The notes under the pieces were generated by a model that was given only the letters and a program-made list of their open reading frames with translations, did no database searches and had not been told where the DNA came from. Positions 1-10,169 of a stretch of DNA of 59,277 bases are shown piece after piece. The DNA is from Streptococcus taonis. Lineage in GTDB: Bacteria; Bacillota; Bacilli; Lactobacillales; Streptococcaceae. A program made the translations under genes and the position numbers. Position 1 is the stretch's first letter. Each line of letters begins with the position of its first letter. The stretch is taken from assembly GCF_029948085.1 (NCBI RefSeq), contig NZ_JARZZP010000001.1, positions 1,116 to 60,392 on the forward strand, written 5' to 3'.

Positions 1-1228
1 CTCAGCTTGCTTACGGAACTCAATCTGAATATTGGCGTTATTAGCAGTGTTATTGTTTGTGTTGTTATTTGTCAGACCTTCTTGGTCATATCCACTAATA
101 TAACGATTCCAGATATTTCGACTAGCTGGAGTATTGATAACCTGATCTTTACCAACATGACCTGAAATATTAACTTTATATGGGTTAGTATCTGTCGCAT
201 TGCCAGCTTGACCTAAATTACTTGTCTTATCCGTGAAGTTAATACTTGTACCATTAGCAGGAAGTTCAAGACGACCACCATTTGTAACTTCGAAATTACC
301 TGATGGTGCTACTGCTTGAGCATTGTCGTGAACCTTAATCTTATCCAAGCGACCACTGTTATCAGTTAAGTTCACATCAACGCTAAACTCTTCTTCACGA
401 TAAACGATAATCTTATGTGGGTTAGTACTATCAATTTCCGCATTCTTAATAGGAGTTAAGCTAGTAATTGTTGGCGCTACTGTGTCACGAACTGTGAAGG
501 TTACAGGTACTTCATCTGTTGAACCATCTGGATAAGTAACTACCGCTGTACGTGTGACTTGACCATTGTTAACAGTTGGAGTTTCTCCATCTTTCCATGT
601 ATAAGTCGTTCTTGCACCTGGCGTTGTACCTTCAGTTGGCAAGTCAGACTTGTTGGCAATATAAGTCTCTGGTGAGTCATAACCACTGATTGTACCATCT
701 GTCGCTACATCGATTTTAGAGCCTGTTACTGCTGTTGGTGTATATTTATCAGCTTGCTTACGGAACTCAATCTGAATATTGGCGTTATTAGCAGTGTTAT
801 TGTTTGTGTTGTTATTTGTCAGACCTCCTTGGTCATATCCACTAATATAACGATTCCAGATATTTTTGCTAGCATCAGCTTTGACTTCCTGATTTTTACC
901 AACATGACCTGAAATATTAACTTTATATGGGTTAGTATCTGTCGCATTGCCAGCTTGACCTAAATTACTTGTCTTATCCGTGAAGTTAATACTTGTACCA
1001 TTAGCAGGAAGTTCAAGACGACCACCATTTGTAACTTCGAAATTACCTGATGGTGCTACTGCTTGAGCATTGTCGTGAACCTTAATCTTATCCAAGCGAC
1101 CACTGTTATCAGTTAAGTTCACATCAACGCTAAACTCTTCTTCACGATAAACGATAATCTTACGTGGGTTTTTACTATCAATTTCTGCATTACGATTATC
1201 AGTTAATTTAGTAATTGTTGGTGCTACC
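1..1228 (-). repeat. 747-bp (249-aa) tandem coding repeat, A-B-A' layout
   Basis: The stretch 4-481 recurs at 751-1228 with few differences, an offset of exactly 747 nt, which is in frame. Read on the minus strand, module A (about 159 aa, containing [16 protein letters not shown]) is followed by module B (about 90 aa, containing [11 protein letters not shown]) and A again. The second A continues off the left edge, so the copy number is unknown. Confidence 0.92.
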
Positions 1229-3543
1229 TGGTCAGCTGGTGTTATCTTAGCTGGTGTTGTTACATCAGGAACTTCAACAGTTGGTTGACCTGGTTCTGTA
1301 ATCTTACCTGTACCTGGGACATTACCTTCAGGTAAATCACTATTAGGTACTTTACCTTTACCGTCTTTACCGATTGTGACTGGGATTGGCTTGTCACCTT
1401 TACCTGGGATTTCTACCTTAGTTTCTGGTGGGTATGTTGAGCCATCTGGTTTCTTCGGTGTTACTGTAACGTCACCTGTCTTAGGATCTTGATTCAACTC
1501 TAATGTTGGTGTAATAGATTGTGTAACCTTGACAGTTGATGTAAACTCCGCACTTTGTCCGACGTTATTGACAGACTTGACCTTGACCTGATAACCTGTA
1601 TCGCTAGGTTCAGAAGCAACACGACCTGTAATAATGAGCTTGTGCTCATAATCACTCACTTTATGAACTTCAACTTTTTGATCTTTAAGTTCCAGCTTAC
1701 TATCCACTAACTTGATAGAATCAGCTGTATTATAACCTAGTTTTGGATCACCAAGTGAAAATCCTGCTAAATCATCTTTAGTTGTGAATTCGAGAGTGAT
1801 CTCCTTGCCTTTTTCGATGGTTTGATCAGCCCCCGTCACCTTAGGAGATGGCAAACCATACCATTGCATATCATTTCGGTGGGTGTTGAACTCAAAGGAG
1901 CGCATCCCTGCTGCATACATGAGTGGAGTCCCCTCAGCAGCTTTGGTTTTGAAACGAAAGATATAGTTTGAGTTACTATCCTTAGTTTTACCACGATAAT
2001 CGATTTCAAAATGGTAGACTCTTTGCGTATGCTGGATCAACCAATCCTTCAAATAATCTGATAACAGAACATCCTTCTCTGTTGACGTACGCGCACCCCC
2101 AGTACGAGTCCAGTACAGTGAATCAGGTTTTGAAATGATTTCTTCAAATGTTTTAACCTCTCCATCAGCACCTTTCCAGAAAGCATCGGTAGGGGATTTG
2201 CCCAAAGCCCACTCGATATGTCCACCAGGGGTACCATAGTTAGTAACCTTAGTCGTAGCGGCAACCTGCTGTTCAAAGATTTGTTGTAAGGTTCGTGATA
2301 TTTTTTTTCTTCCTTGAGTATCAATACGTACTTTGCTACTATCACCACCCCAGTAACTAGCAAATGATGCCGAACCGTCGTTTACCAAGGTATGACCAGT
2401 TGGAATGGTAAACCAAGCATGAGCATTTTTGTGGTTTTCAGGATCACGGTCAAACTCAATGACCCAATCGTAGGTATCTCCGTTTTTAGTGACATCAACC
2501 TTAACGACATTCTTGACATCACTAACTTTTTGGTTATCCGCAGTATTTTGGTTACGGTCTCTAAAGAGCATGGTACCAGCTGGATAACCTGAGCCATCTC
2601 CTTCCTTTGTGAAGTAGAGCCCAACAGCCTTGTCATAGGTTGCCCCCGCATCAGCGCGAAGCGTTGTTCCAACTGGGATAGCTGCGCCATTACGGACGTC
2701 ATTATGCCCAGAAGTCAAACGATTACGTGCAATCATAACAGAGCTTTCGTTACGTTTGATGACACGATTCATATCCTCAACATCACGAAGGCTAACTTCT
2801 ACACCACCAAATGCAGACTTGGCTACAGCAACTTGGGCATTAGCTTTTTCCAAGATTTCACGTGTCAAGTCATTCTCAGGTGTTTGGGCGATAGCCTGCT
2901 CCAAACGATCAATAGATACTTTGAGACTAGCTTTAGCTTTTTCCAGTTGCTCAGCATTAGTATTTTCTGAAGTTTCCTCAGACTTAGCTGAAATTTCTGA
3001 AGTTGGCTTCGCTACTTCTGGCTTGATTTCCGAAGTTACTTCCTGTGTGCTTTCTTCATTTTTAGCTTCTTTAACTTGAGGAGTTTCAACTGCTCGTAGC
3101 TGGTCCAAAACATTGGTCAAGCGAGCTACCAAAGCGTCCACTTCTTCCTGACTCACTTTTGAATTAGCAAGAGTCTGTTCAGCCTTGACAAGTTCTTCCT
3201 TGGCGCGGACTAAAAGATCTGTATTCGCAGTTTCCTTGACGTGAAGCTGGTCTTTGATCTGTGCCACAAGCTGACTTGCAGTAGCTGTATCCACTTTTAC
3301 AGAACTAGCAGGCTCTTCCTTATCCTGCGATGCTAGCGAACTCGTTTCTTGAGTTGAAGCCTCTACCTGAGGTTGATCAACAGGTGTCACGCTATCTGCA
3401 CTAACGACACGCGCACCCAAAAACATCAGTGCTGCAACAGCAACTGAAGCCGCACCGAAGCTATACTTACGAATAGAGAAGCGTAAGACTTTTTCCTGTT
3501 GTCGACGCTTTACTCTACTTAGTGAATTTGATTTTTTTTCCAT
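1..3543 (-). CDS. YSIRK surface adhesin-like protein with long repeats (3' end outside window)
   Basis: Open for 1181 codons from an ATG at 3543 (AGGAGG 4 nt upstream) to the left edge without a stop, so the C-terminus and any anchor are missing. Residues 1-49 form a YSIRK-type signal peptide ([12 protein letters not shown], then a hydrophobic run ending VVSA). Residues about 50-250 are charged and probably helical. About 250-600 is an adhesin-like region I cannot name. About 600-675 looks Ig-like. About 680-760 is a Pro/Lys-rich linker shared with the next gene. From about 772 there are long repeats: a 159-residue module alternating with a 90-residue module carrying a YPDG motif like Rib/alpha-type domains. 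Exported and presumably wall-attached; host ligand unknown. Repeat wording and module sharing suggest recombination-driven variation. Confidence 0.9.
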   Translation of the reverse strand, partial: MEKKSNSLSRVKRRQQEKVLRFSIRKYSFGAASVAVAALMFLGARVVSADSVTPVDQPQVEASTQETSSLASQDKEEPASSVKVDTATASQLVAQIKDQLHVKETANTDLLVRAKEELVKAEQTLANSKVSQEEVDALVARLTNVLDQLRAVETPQVKEAKNEESTQEVTSEIKPEVAKPTSEISAKSEETSENTNAEQLEKAKASLKVSIDRLEQAIAQTPENDLTREILEKANAQVAVAKSAFGGVEVSLRDVEDMNRVIKRNESSVMIARNRLTSGHNDVRNGAAIPVGTTLRADAGATYDKAVGLYFTKEGDGSGYPAGTMLFRDRNQNTADNQKVSDVKNVVKVDVTKNGDTYDWVIEFDRDPENHKNAHAWFTIPTGHTLVNDGSASFASYWGGDSSKVRIDTQGRKKISRTLQQIFEQQVAATTKVTNYGTPGGHIEWALGKSPTDAFWKGADGEVKTFEEIISKPDSLYWTRTGGARTSTEKDVLLSDYLKDWLIQHTQRVYHFEIDYRGKTKDSNSNYIFRFKTKAAEGTPLMYAAGMRSFEFNTHRNDMQWYGLPSPKVTGADQTIEKGKEITLEFTTKDDLAGFSLGDPKLGYNTADSIKLVDSKLELKDQKVEVHKVSDYEHKLIITGRVASEPSDTGYQVKVKSVNNVGQSAEFTSTVKVTQSITPTLELNQDPKTGDVTVTPKKPDGSTYPPETKVEIPGKGDKPIPVTIGKDGKGKVPNSDLPEGNVPGTGKITEPGQPTVEVPDVTTPAKITPADQVAPTITKLTDNRNAEIDSKNPRKIIVYREEEFSVDVNLTDNSGRLDKIKVHDNAQAVAPSGNFEVTNGGRLELPANGTSINFTDKTSNLGQAGNATDTNPYKVNISGHVGKNQEVKADASKNIWNRYISGYDQGGLTNNNTNNNTANNANIQIEFRKQADKYTPTAVTGSKIDVATDGTISGYDSPETYIANKSDLPTEGTTPGARTTYTWKDGETPTVNNGQVTRTAVVTYPDGSTDEVPVTFTVRDTVAPTITSLTPIKNAEIDSTNPHKIIVYREEEFSVDVNLTDNSGRLDKIKVHDNAQAVAPSGNFEVTNGGRLELPANGTSINFTDKTSNLGQAGNATDTNPYKVNISGHVGKDQVINTPASRNIWNRYISGYDQEGLTNNNTNNNTANNANIQIEFRKQAE
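1258..1510 (-). repeat. Linker module shared with the neighbouring surface gene (copy 1)
   Basis: Encodes a linker with [20 protein letters not shown] near its start and GTGKITEPG near its end. The same module, very similar at the DNA level, is found at 4555-4806 inside the adjacent lipase-domain surface gene. It appears to be an exchanged or commonly inherited cassette. Confidence 0.85.
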
Positions 3544-3660
3544 CGTTCCTCCTTATATTAAAGACAAAATCAAATTGAGAAGCAGTATTCCCTCTGGGGA
3601 ATAATACAATAAAAATCACTCTTTTGAGCAATTTTTACACATTACAGCTATTACAGCTCG

Positions 3661-3689
3661 ATTATATCATTTTCAATTCATTTAAGCAA
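3661..3689 (-). promoter_or_regulatory. Promoter of the first surface gene
   Basis: On the minus strand TTGCTT (3684-3689) is followed after 17 nt by TATAAT (3661-3666), with TGA directly before it (extended -10). The predicted start near 3654 gives a leader of about 110 nt, which contains a small ATTCCC/GGGAAT stem-loop near 3585-3602 and a strong AGGAGG before the ATG. Confidence 0.75.
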
Positions 3690-3953
3690 TCATAAAGCCA
3701 TTCAACCTCTCGAATAAAGCGCAAACATATGCGAATATTTATAACACATTAATATACAGTTTGTTTAAATAAAACAGAAAGATTCTCCTTTCTGATGACA
3801 TTCTCTATATATTAGATTAGAAAGTGTACTAATCGCTCACCGATTGAGAACTTTTGGGAACATTTCAAAACTGAGCACTAGGATTGAAGTCATACAATAT
3901 TTTGAGAGGGGTTTGGTACCAATACTGATGTCTCCCTTTTTCAGAAATAAAAC
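3690..3953. other. Intergenic stretch with a second terminator-like hairpin
   Basis: No open frame with coding character was found between the two surface genes. On the minus strand a CAGAAAG/CTTTCTG stem (3775-3794) followed by TTTTATTT looks like a backup terminator for the lipase-domain gene. The remainder is AT-rich with no recognisable mobile-element ends. Confidence 0.45.
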
Positions 3954-3992
3954 AACGACCTTGTACTTCTTCAAATGAGGAACAAGGTCGTT
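3954..3992 (-). terminator. Terminator of the lipase-domain surface gene
   Basis: A perfect 11-bp stem (AACGACCTTGT paired with ACAAGGTCGTT) around a 17-nt loop, about 65 nt beyond the stop at 4058, followed on the minus strand by a T-rich stretch. Confidence 0.75.
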
Positions 3993-4057
3993 TCTTAATC
4001 TTTTATTTCATCGTTCACTTAACAGTGAGTAGTTCAAACTTTAACGAAATGCTTATT

Positions 4058-7000
4058 TTAGTCTTCTTTTTTCTTTCCAAACGCAAGTCCAAGGCTACTT
4101 AGCATACCAAGGAGTCCTAAAGATGCAAGAATCATATCAGATTCTGTTCCAAGTATTGGCAATACATTTTGAGAATCATTTGACTTAGATTCCTTATCAA
4201 TAGTAGCTGTAGTAGATCTGTGATTTGCATTCGGAGTAACTGCATTTGGATTTGGAGTTGTTGGCGCAGGTGTATCATGACCAGAATTTCCATTAGTATC
4301 TGGTGTGACTGGAGTTGCTGGAATTGTATTTGGATTTCCACTTGCTTTTCTGAAAATGTGAGTAATTACTGGTTCATTTTCATCAATCACAGTTCGTACA
4401 AATTCATATCCTGGAATTGATCCATGTTCAGTATCCTTTTCATTACCTGTCTTAACAGATGGTTTCAATACATTTCCTTCTTCATCAATCCATCGAACCT
4501 CAATCATTAGCTCTGGTAATGCAATTGAACCCCCTAATACATCGTTTTCAAAAGTTGTTACCTTAGGAACTTCCACAGATGATTTACCTGGTTCAGTAAT
4601 CTTACCTGTACCTGTTTTTTCTACGTTTGGTAGATCACTGTTTGGTACTTTACCTTTACCATCTTCATCGATTGTAACGACGATTGGATTACCATCTTTA
4701 CCTGAGATTTCTACCTTAGTTCCTGGTGGATATGTTGACCCATCTGGCTTCTTCGGTGTCACTGTAACATCACCTGTCTTAGGATCCTGTTCTAACTCTA
4801 CTTTTGGTTCTTTCGTTTTCCCATAAGTTCGAACGGTTGTTGGAGTTACCTTACCTGTTTTTGGATCAACTTCATAGGTAGTGATATCAATCACATCGCG
4901 ACCTTCAGAATCTTTAGATTGTTCAACCTTAGTTTTCGCACCAACTTTAACGATTGTCTTACCTGCTGGGCTGACTACTGGGGTGCCAACGTGTTCTGTG
5001 ATATGACCGTCATTTGAATCTACATCGTAAGTGGTTGTAGTAACTGTTTTACCTTTTTTACCCTCAGTACGCTGAGCTGGTGTACCGAAGTCTTTTTCAC
5101 CATCTCTAACATACTCAACTTCAGGTTCAATCGGTGTTTCTACTACTTTGTCCTTCGCTGAAACCTTGACAATAGTTTCTGTTGGATTTACTACTACTGG
5201 TTCTCCTACTCTTTCTGTAATTGTTCCATCTGATGGATTTACTTCGTAAGTAGTTGTTACTGTTCTTGAACCTGCTTGGCCTGCTTCTTCTACATTGTCT
5301 TGGCCTTTTTCGCGCGTATCATCTTTTACATATTTCTTAGGTGATGGGATTGCTGTTGTTTCTACTTTATCCTTCGCTGGAACCTTGACAATAGTTTCTG
5401 TTGGATTTACTACTACTGGTTTCCCTACTCTTTCTGTAATAACGCCTGTAGTAGGATCAACACTATATGTTGTTGTGGTAGTGCTTGAACCTGCTTGGCC
5501 TGCTTCTTCTACATTGTCTTGGCCTTTTTCGCGCGTATCATCTTTTACATATTTCTTAGGTGATGGGATTGCTGTTGTTTCTACTTTATCCTTCGCTGCA
5601 ACTTTAACAATAGTATTAGTTGGTTCTTTCGTACGAACTGGTTGACCTTCATTTGCTGTAATCTTTCCAGTATTAGGATCCACAGTGTAAATGGTTGTGA
5701 TAGTGTCTTCACCATCTTCACCTTTAACAGTAGTTGGGGCTGTACCTTTTTCTTTCGTATCATCTTTTTCATAGACAACAGGTGATGGTACTACTCTCTT
5801 CTCAACTGTTGGTGCTTTCGTTTTCCCATAAGTTCGAACGGTTGTTGGAGTTACCTTACCTGTTTTTGAATCAACTTCATAGGTAGTGGTATCAATCACA
5901 TCATGACCTTCAGAATCTTTAGATTGTTCAACCTTAGTTTTTGCACCAACTTTAACAATTGTCTTACCTGCTGGGGTGACGACTAGGTTACCAACGTGTT
6001 CTGTGATATGACCGTCCTTTGAATCTACATCGTAAGTGGTTGTAGTAACTGTTTTACCTTTAGCTCCTTCAACGCGTTCATTAGGTGTGTCAACTTCTCG
6101 TTCACCATCTCTAACATACTCAACTTCTGGTTCAATCGGGGTTTCTACTACTTTGTCCTTGGCTGCGACTTTGACAATTGTTACTGTTGGATTTACTACT
6201 ACTGGTTCTCCTACTCTTTCTGTAATTGTTCCATCTGATGGATTTACTTCGTAAGTAGTTGTTACTGTGCTTGAACCTGCTTGTCCTGCTTCTTCTACAT
6301 TGTCTTGGCCTTTATCGCGCGTATCATCTTTTACGTATTTCTTAGGTGATGGGATTTCGGTTGTTTCTACTTTATCCTTCGCTGGAACCTTGACAATAGT
6401 TTCTGTTGGATTTACTACTACTGGTTTTCCTACTGTTTCTGTAATAGCACCTGTAGTAGGATCAACACTATATGTTGTTGTGATAGTGCTTGAACCTGCT
6501 TGGCCTGCTTCTTCTACATTGTCTTGGCCTTTATCGCGTGTATCATCTTTCACATATTTCTTAGGTGATGGGATTTCGGTTGTTTCTACTTTATCCTTCG
6601 CTGCAACTTTAACAATAGTATTAGTTGGTGCTTTCGTACGAACTGGTTGACCTTCATTTGCTGTAATCTTTCCAGTATTAGGATCCACAGTGTAAATGGT
6701 TGTGATAGTGTCTTCACCATCTTCACCTTTAACAGTAGTTGGGGCTGTACCTTTTTCTTTCGTATCATCTTTTTCATAGACAACAGGTGATGGTACTACT
6801 CTCTTCTCAACCGTTGGTGCTTTCGTTTTCCCATAAGTTCGAACGGTTGTTGGAGTTACCTTACCTGTTTTTGAATCAACTTCATAGGTAGTGGTATCAA
6901 TCACATCGCGACCTTGGTTATCCTTATTACGTTCAACCTTAGTTTTCGCACCAACTTTAATGACTGTCTTACCTGCTGGGGTGACGACTGGGTTGCCAAC

Positions 7001-10000
7001 GTGTTCTGTGATATGACCATCGTTTGAATCTACATCGTAAGTGGTTGTAGTAACTGTTTTACCTTTAGCTCCTTCAATACGTTCATTAGGTGTGTCAACT
7101 TCTCGTTCACCATCTCTAACATATTCAACTTCAGGTTCAATTGGGGTTTCTACTACTTTGTCCTTGGCTGCGACTTTGACAATAGTATTCGTTGGTTCTT
7201 TCGTACGAACTGGTTTTCCTTCACTTACTATAATCTTTCCAGTATTAGTGTCCACAGTGTAAGTTGTTGTGATAGTGTCTTCACCACCTTCACCTTTAAC
7301 AGTAGTTGGGGCTGTGCCTTTTTCTTTCGTACCATCTTTTTCATAAACTACTGGGGATGGTACTACTTTCTTCTCGACTGTTGGTTCTTTCGTTTTCCCA
7401 TAAGTTCGAACGGTTGTTGGAGTTACCTTACCTGTTTTTGGATCAACTTCATAGGTAGTGGTATCAATCACATCGCGACCTTCAGAATCTTTAGATTGTT
7501 CAACCTTAGTTTTCGCACCAACTTTAACGATTGTCTTACCTGCTGGGGTGACGACTGGGGTACCAACGTGTTCTGTGATATGACCGTCCTTTGAATCTAC
7601 ATCATAAGTGGTTGTAACAACTGTTTTACCTTTTTTACCCTCAGTACGCTGAGATGTTGTACCGAAGTCTTTTTCAACATCTTTAACGTATTCTACTTCA
7701 GGTTCAATCGGTGTTTCTACTACTTTGTCCTTAGCTCCCACTTTTACAACTCTAGCTATTGGTATAGTTACGACTTCTGGTTTGCCTTTTGATGGAGTTA
7801 GGGTTCCATTTACTGGGTTTACGCTATATGTTGTGGTGACTTTAGTTTGTCCTGCTTTCCCTGGAAATTGAACGGTAACAGTACCTTTTGGACTGTTCTC
7901 ATCTTTTAAATAAACTGGTTTGGGTTCAACTGAATTATACTCAACTATATCCCTCGCGCCACCTCTATTGACTACTTCTTCCTTCTCAGCCGAAGTAAGA
8001 CTGCCAATTTTGGGGTCTACTGTGTAGCTTGTTGTCTTCTTAACAACGTCGTCTCCTTTTTTAATGTATTCTACTTCATCCTTGGCTGCGACTTTGACAA
8101 CTGTTTCTGTTGCCGGTTGCTTAACTACTGGTTGTCCTACATGTTCAATAAGAACTCCAGTTTTAGGATTTACACTATAAGTTGTTGTTACCGTCTGTTT
8201 CCCGATTTTTCCAGGTACTTCAACATTAGCTTGTCCTTTTTCGCGTGTATCATCTTTTACGTATTTCTTAGATGATGGGATTTCTATTGTTTCTACTTTG
8301 TCCTTGGCACCATCTTTCTTGAAGATTTCATCAGTTGTATTCTTAGTAATATTTCCTGTATCAGGATCCTTAATACTAACAGTTGTTGACTTAATGATGT
8401 CATCTCCGCGTTTACTATATACAGTAGTTTCTCCAACTTTTTCTAGAGACTTGGCTGTAGTAATCTTAGGATTTTGAAAACCTATCCCATCTAAGGAAAT
8501 TCGTTTCCCAGAAATAAACTCTGGTCGTCTATTAATCATATCGGCTTCAAAATAAGAACGGGAACTATGCCCTCCTTTTGTATCCCCAACATTTATAATA
8601 ACATCACTATCATTGCTGACACCTTTTCTTATCGTCGAATCATTATCAACAATATAATGAGTCAATTTCCCTAACTTAGCTATTTTTTTGCTATCTAAAC
8701 CTTTCTGCCAAAATTCACGACCAGAAACCAAACTTGTCACAACTTTTGGGGCATTAAATGTTGTTCCTTTTTTTAATACATTATTATAAAAGTTTCTATA
8801 AGCCAGCTGTTCTTTAGTAGACATGACTCTGCTGTCAGAATATGCCAACTGATAGGCTTCAACCATTGCCCGTTGTACTAAATATCCTCCTAAAGAGTGT
8901 CCTGTCAAATATAGATTGGTAATACTCTTATCTTTAGCCAGTTCACGCATGATATTTTCTGCATCGATCCCTTGTTGAGGATTGCTTCCTATTCCAAGTG
9001 TTATATCAGCTCCTATATCTTTGGCATCACTTGTTCCACGAAAGGCTAATACTTGTGCAGTTCCATTTGGTAAATATGAGAAATCACTCTTTGTTTCATA
9101 CAAGACAGCATCTAGTCCACTGGAGGTATGATAACTTTTCTTCCTTTCCCAATAAGGGCCCAATTCCTTATTCATCATCATATACTCATAACGTGGTCTA
9201 CTGTCACCATTCTTTTTATATAACTCTGACTCTGTTAAGGGTTTCTTATGATTCAGCACTCTATCAATATAATTATCATCACGGTAGGACAATTCCATGA
9301 ACATAATCATATCGCGCTCACTGACATTCCATTTTAATTTTTCATCTGGCTTTTCTTTACTGTCAATAATACCATCACCATCAGTATCTTCTAAAAGTGG
9401 ATGACTGTTATAGCCTACATACTTTTTCCCATTTTTTTCATATATATAAACTTCTTCTTTATCCTTCAAGTAATCATCATCTGTATAACCTTCTGGATTT
9501 AACTTGGGACCATTAACTAACAAACTATCAAGTTGATCACCTTCTGAACCGATTATTCCTGCTTTTATTTGATTCGCATACTCATCAGTTAATTCATACT
9601 TTTTAAGCTCAGAAGGATTTGATGCTGCTCTAACCTCTGGAGCGCTTGATCTGTCTTCACCTGCCACCAAAGTAGTTGCCGTCGAATTGACAGTTTCCTT
9701 ATCACCAGAAGTATCCAGAATTGTCGTACTCGTAGCTACTGTTGAGAGCTCTTTAGAATCTATCTCAGAAGAAGCATTGTTTCGATGTTCTGAAATATTT
9801 TGAACTTCTTCTTTAATCTCCACAGTCGGCAGTGAATTATCAGTTTCAGAATTAACTTCTATCCCTGTTTTATTATTTTCCGTAGAAGCCAAAACTCCTT
9901 GAGTTGGAGCAAATAAGGAAACCCCTATTAGTACCGACGCCACTCCAAAAGAAAACTTTCGAATCGAAAAACGCTGGCGTTTATTAAAGATATCTTTCAT
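4058..10000 (-). CDS. YSIRK surface protein with class-3 lipase domain and G5-like repeat stalk
   Basis: 1980 aa. Start chosen at the ATG at 10000, where AAGGA is well spaced; an in-frame TTG 9 nt upstream is less likely. Residues 1-39 form a YSIRK-like signal (FSIRKFSFGVASVLIG). About residue 205 is a calcium-binding DTDGDGIID motif. About 300-470 is an alpha/beta-hydrolase of the lipase class 3 type: AFRGTSDAKD, then GHSLGG with the nucleophile Ser near 369. From about 550 to 1690 some 13-14 repeats of about 75-80 aa, each ending near IVKV.AKDKVE, resemble G5 domains. Then comes the shared linker, a Pro/Asn-rich wall-spanning segment and a C-terminal hydrophobic helix with KKKED tail. The sorting motif reads LPILG where LPNTG is expected. 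Likely a surface or secreted esterase; substrate unknown. Confidence 0.9.
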   Translation of the reverse strand: MKDIFNKRQRFSIRKFSFGVASVLIGVSLFAPTQGVLASTENNKTGIEVNSETDNSLPTVEIKEEVQNISEHRNNASSEIDSKELSTVATSTTILDTSGDKETVNSTATTLVAGEDRSSAPEVRAASNPSELKKYELTDEYANQIKAGIIGSEGDQLDSLLVNGPKLNPEGYTDDDYLKDKEEVYIYEKNGKKYVGYNSHPLLEDTDGDGIIDSKEKPDEKLKWNVSERDMIMFMELSYRDDNYIDRVLNHKKPLTESELYKKNGDSRPRYEYMMMNKELGPYWERKKSYHTSSGLDAVLYETKSDFSYLPNGTAQVLAFRGTSDAKDIGADITLGIGSNPQQGIDAENIMRELAKDKSITNLYLTGHSLGGYLVQRAMVEAYQLAYSDSRVMSTKEQLAYRNFYNNVLKKGTTFNAPKVVTSLVSGREFWQKGLDSKKIAKLGKLTHYIVDNDSTIRKGVSNDSDVIINVGDTKGGHSSRSYFEADMINRRPEFISGKRISLDGIGFQNPKITTAKSLEKVGETTVYSKRGDDIIKSTTVSIKDPDTGNITKNTTDEIFKKDGAKDKVETIEIPSSKKYVKDDTREKGQANVEVPGKIGKQTVTTTYSVNPKTGVLIEHVGQPVVKQPATETVVKVAAKDEVEYIKKGDDVVKKTTSYTVDPKIGSLTSAEKEEVVNRGGARDIVEYNSVEPKPVYLKDENSPKGTVTVQFPGKAGQTKVTTTYSVNPVNGTLTPSKGKPEVVTIPIARVVKVGAKDKVVETPIEPEVEYVKDVEKDFGTTSQRTEGKKGKTVVTTTYDVDSKDGHITEHVGTPVVTPAGKTIVKVGAKTKVEQSKDSEGRDVIDTTTYEVDPKTGKVTPTTVRTYGKTKEPTVEKKVVPSPVVYEKDGTKEKGTAPTTVKGEGGEDTITTTYTVDTNTGKIIVSEGKPVRTKEPTNTIVKVAAKDKVVETPIEPEVEYVRDGEREVDTPNERIEGAKGKTVTTTTYDVDSNDGHITEHVGNPVVTPAGKTVIKVGAKTKVERNKDNQGRDVIDTTTYEVDSKTGKVTPTTVRTYGKTKAPTVEKRVVPSPVVYEKDDTKEKGTAPTTVKGEDGEDTITTIYTVDPNTGKITANEGQPVRTKAPTNTIVKVAAKDKVETTEIPSPKKYVKDDTRDKGQDNVEEAGQAGSSTITTTYSVDPTTGAITETVGKPVVVNPTETIVKVPAKDKVETTEIPSPKKYVKDDTRDKGQDNVEEAGQAGSSTVTTTYEVNPSDGTITERVGEPVVVNPTVTIVKVAAKDKVVETPIEPEVEYVRDGEREVDTPNERVEGAKGKTVTTTTYDVDSKDGHITEHVGNLVVTPAGKTIVKVGAKTKVEQSKDSEGHDVIDTTTYEVDSKTGKVTPTTVRTYGKTKAPTVEKRVVPSPVVYEKDDTKEKGTAPTTVKGEDGEDTITTIYTVDPNTGKITANEGQPVRTKEPTNTIVKVAAKDKVETTAIPSPKKYVKDDTREKGQDNVEEAGQAGSSTTTTTYSVDPTTGVITERVGKPVVVNPTETIVKVPAKDKVETTAIPSPKKYVKDDTREKGQDNVEEAGQAGSRTVTTTYEVNPSDGTITERVGEPVVVNPTETIVKVSAKDKVVETPIEPEVEYVRDGEKDFGTPAQRTEGKKGKTVTTTTYDVDSNDGHITEHVGTPVVSPAGKTIVKVGAKTKVEQSKDSEGRDVIDITTYEVDPKTGKVTPTTVRTYGKTKEPKVELEQDPKTGDVTVTPKKPDGSTYPPGTKVEISGKDGNPIVVTIDEDGKGKVPNSDLPNVEKTGTGKITEPGKSSVEVPKVTTFENDVLGGSIALPELMIEVRWIDEEGNVLKPSVKTGNEKDTEHGSIPGYEFVRTVIDENEPVITHIFRKASGNPNTIPATPVTPDTNGNSGHDTPAPTTPNPNAVTPNANHRSTTATIDKESKSNDSQNVLPILGTESDMILASLGLLGMLSSLGLAFGKKKED
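4555..4806 (-). repeat. Linker module shared with the neighbouring surface gene (copy 2)
   Basis: Encodes a linker with [20 protein letters not shown] near its start and GTGKITEPG near its end, matching 1258-1510 nearly residue for residue. Here it sits between the last G5-like repeat and the wall-spanning segment; in the neighbour it sits before the long repeats. Confidence 0.85.
5290..7270 (-). repeat. 1005-bp higher-order tandem repeat within the G5-like stalk
   Basis: Blocks recur with an offset of exactly 1005 nt (335 codons): the stretch beginning near 5581 matches that near 6586, and that near 6036 matches that near 7041. Each 335-aa unit holds several different G5-like modules, so a multi-domain block was duplicated. 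Identity is high enough that slippage and assembly collapse are both plausible. Confidence 0.85.
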
Positions 10001-10169
10001 GTTATCCAATCCTTTTTAACAATTTTTCATATAAAACATAGAAAACATTAACATTTTCTGTTAACAAAATCACAATTTTTTCTTTTCCTAAAATTTAGGA
10101 AGTTTACTCTACTTTAATACATCACATTTTAAATCCTTTCAATTTTTAAATAACTATTTGTTATAATAG

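Noticed and set aside
3690..3953. Possible insertion-sequence remnant between the surface genes
   Set aside because: No terminal inverted repeats, transposase fragment or target duplication could be identified.
5295..7262. Several plus-strand open frames across the repeat region of the lipase-domain gene
   Set aside because: They are antisense to a 1980-codon gene, repeat with the same 1005-nt period, and lack ribosome sites. They are by-products of the repeat composition.
4800..8300. Regularly repeated DNA that might look like a CRISPR array
   Set aside because: Repeat units are 200-1005 nt, stay in frame and encode protein modules; there are no short direct repeats with unique spacers and no cas genes.
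10159..10168. Plus-strand extended -10 (TGTTATAAT) upstream of the lipase-domain gene
   Set aside because: No plus-strand gene or stable RNA follows it; it reads into decayed sequence. Retained only as a chance match.
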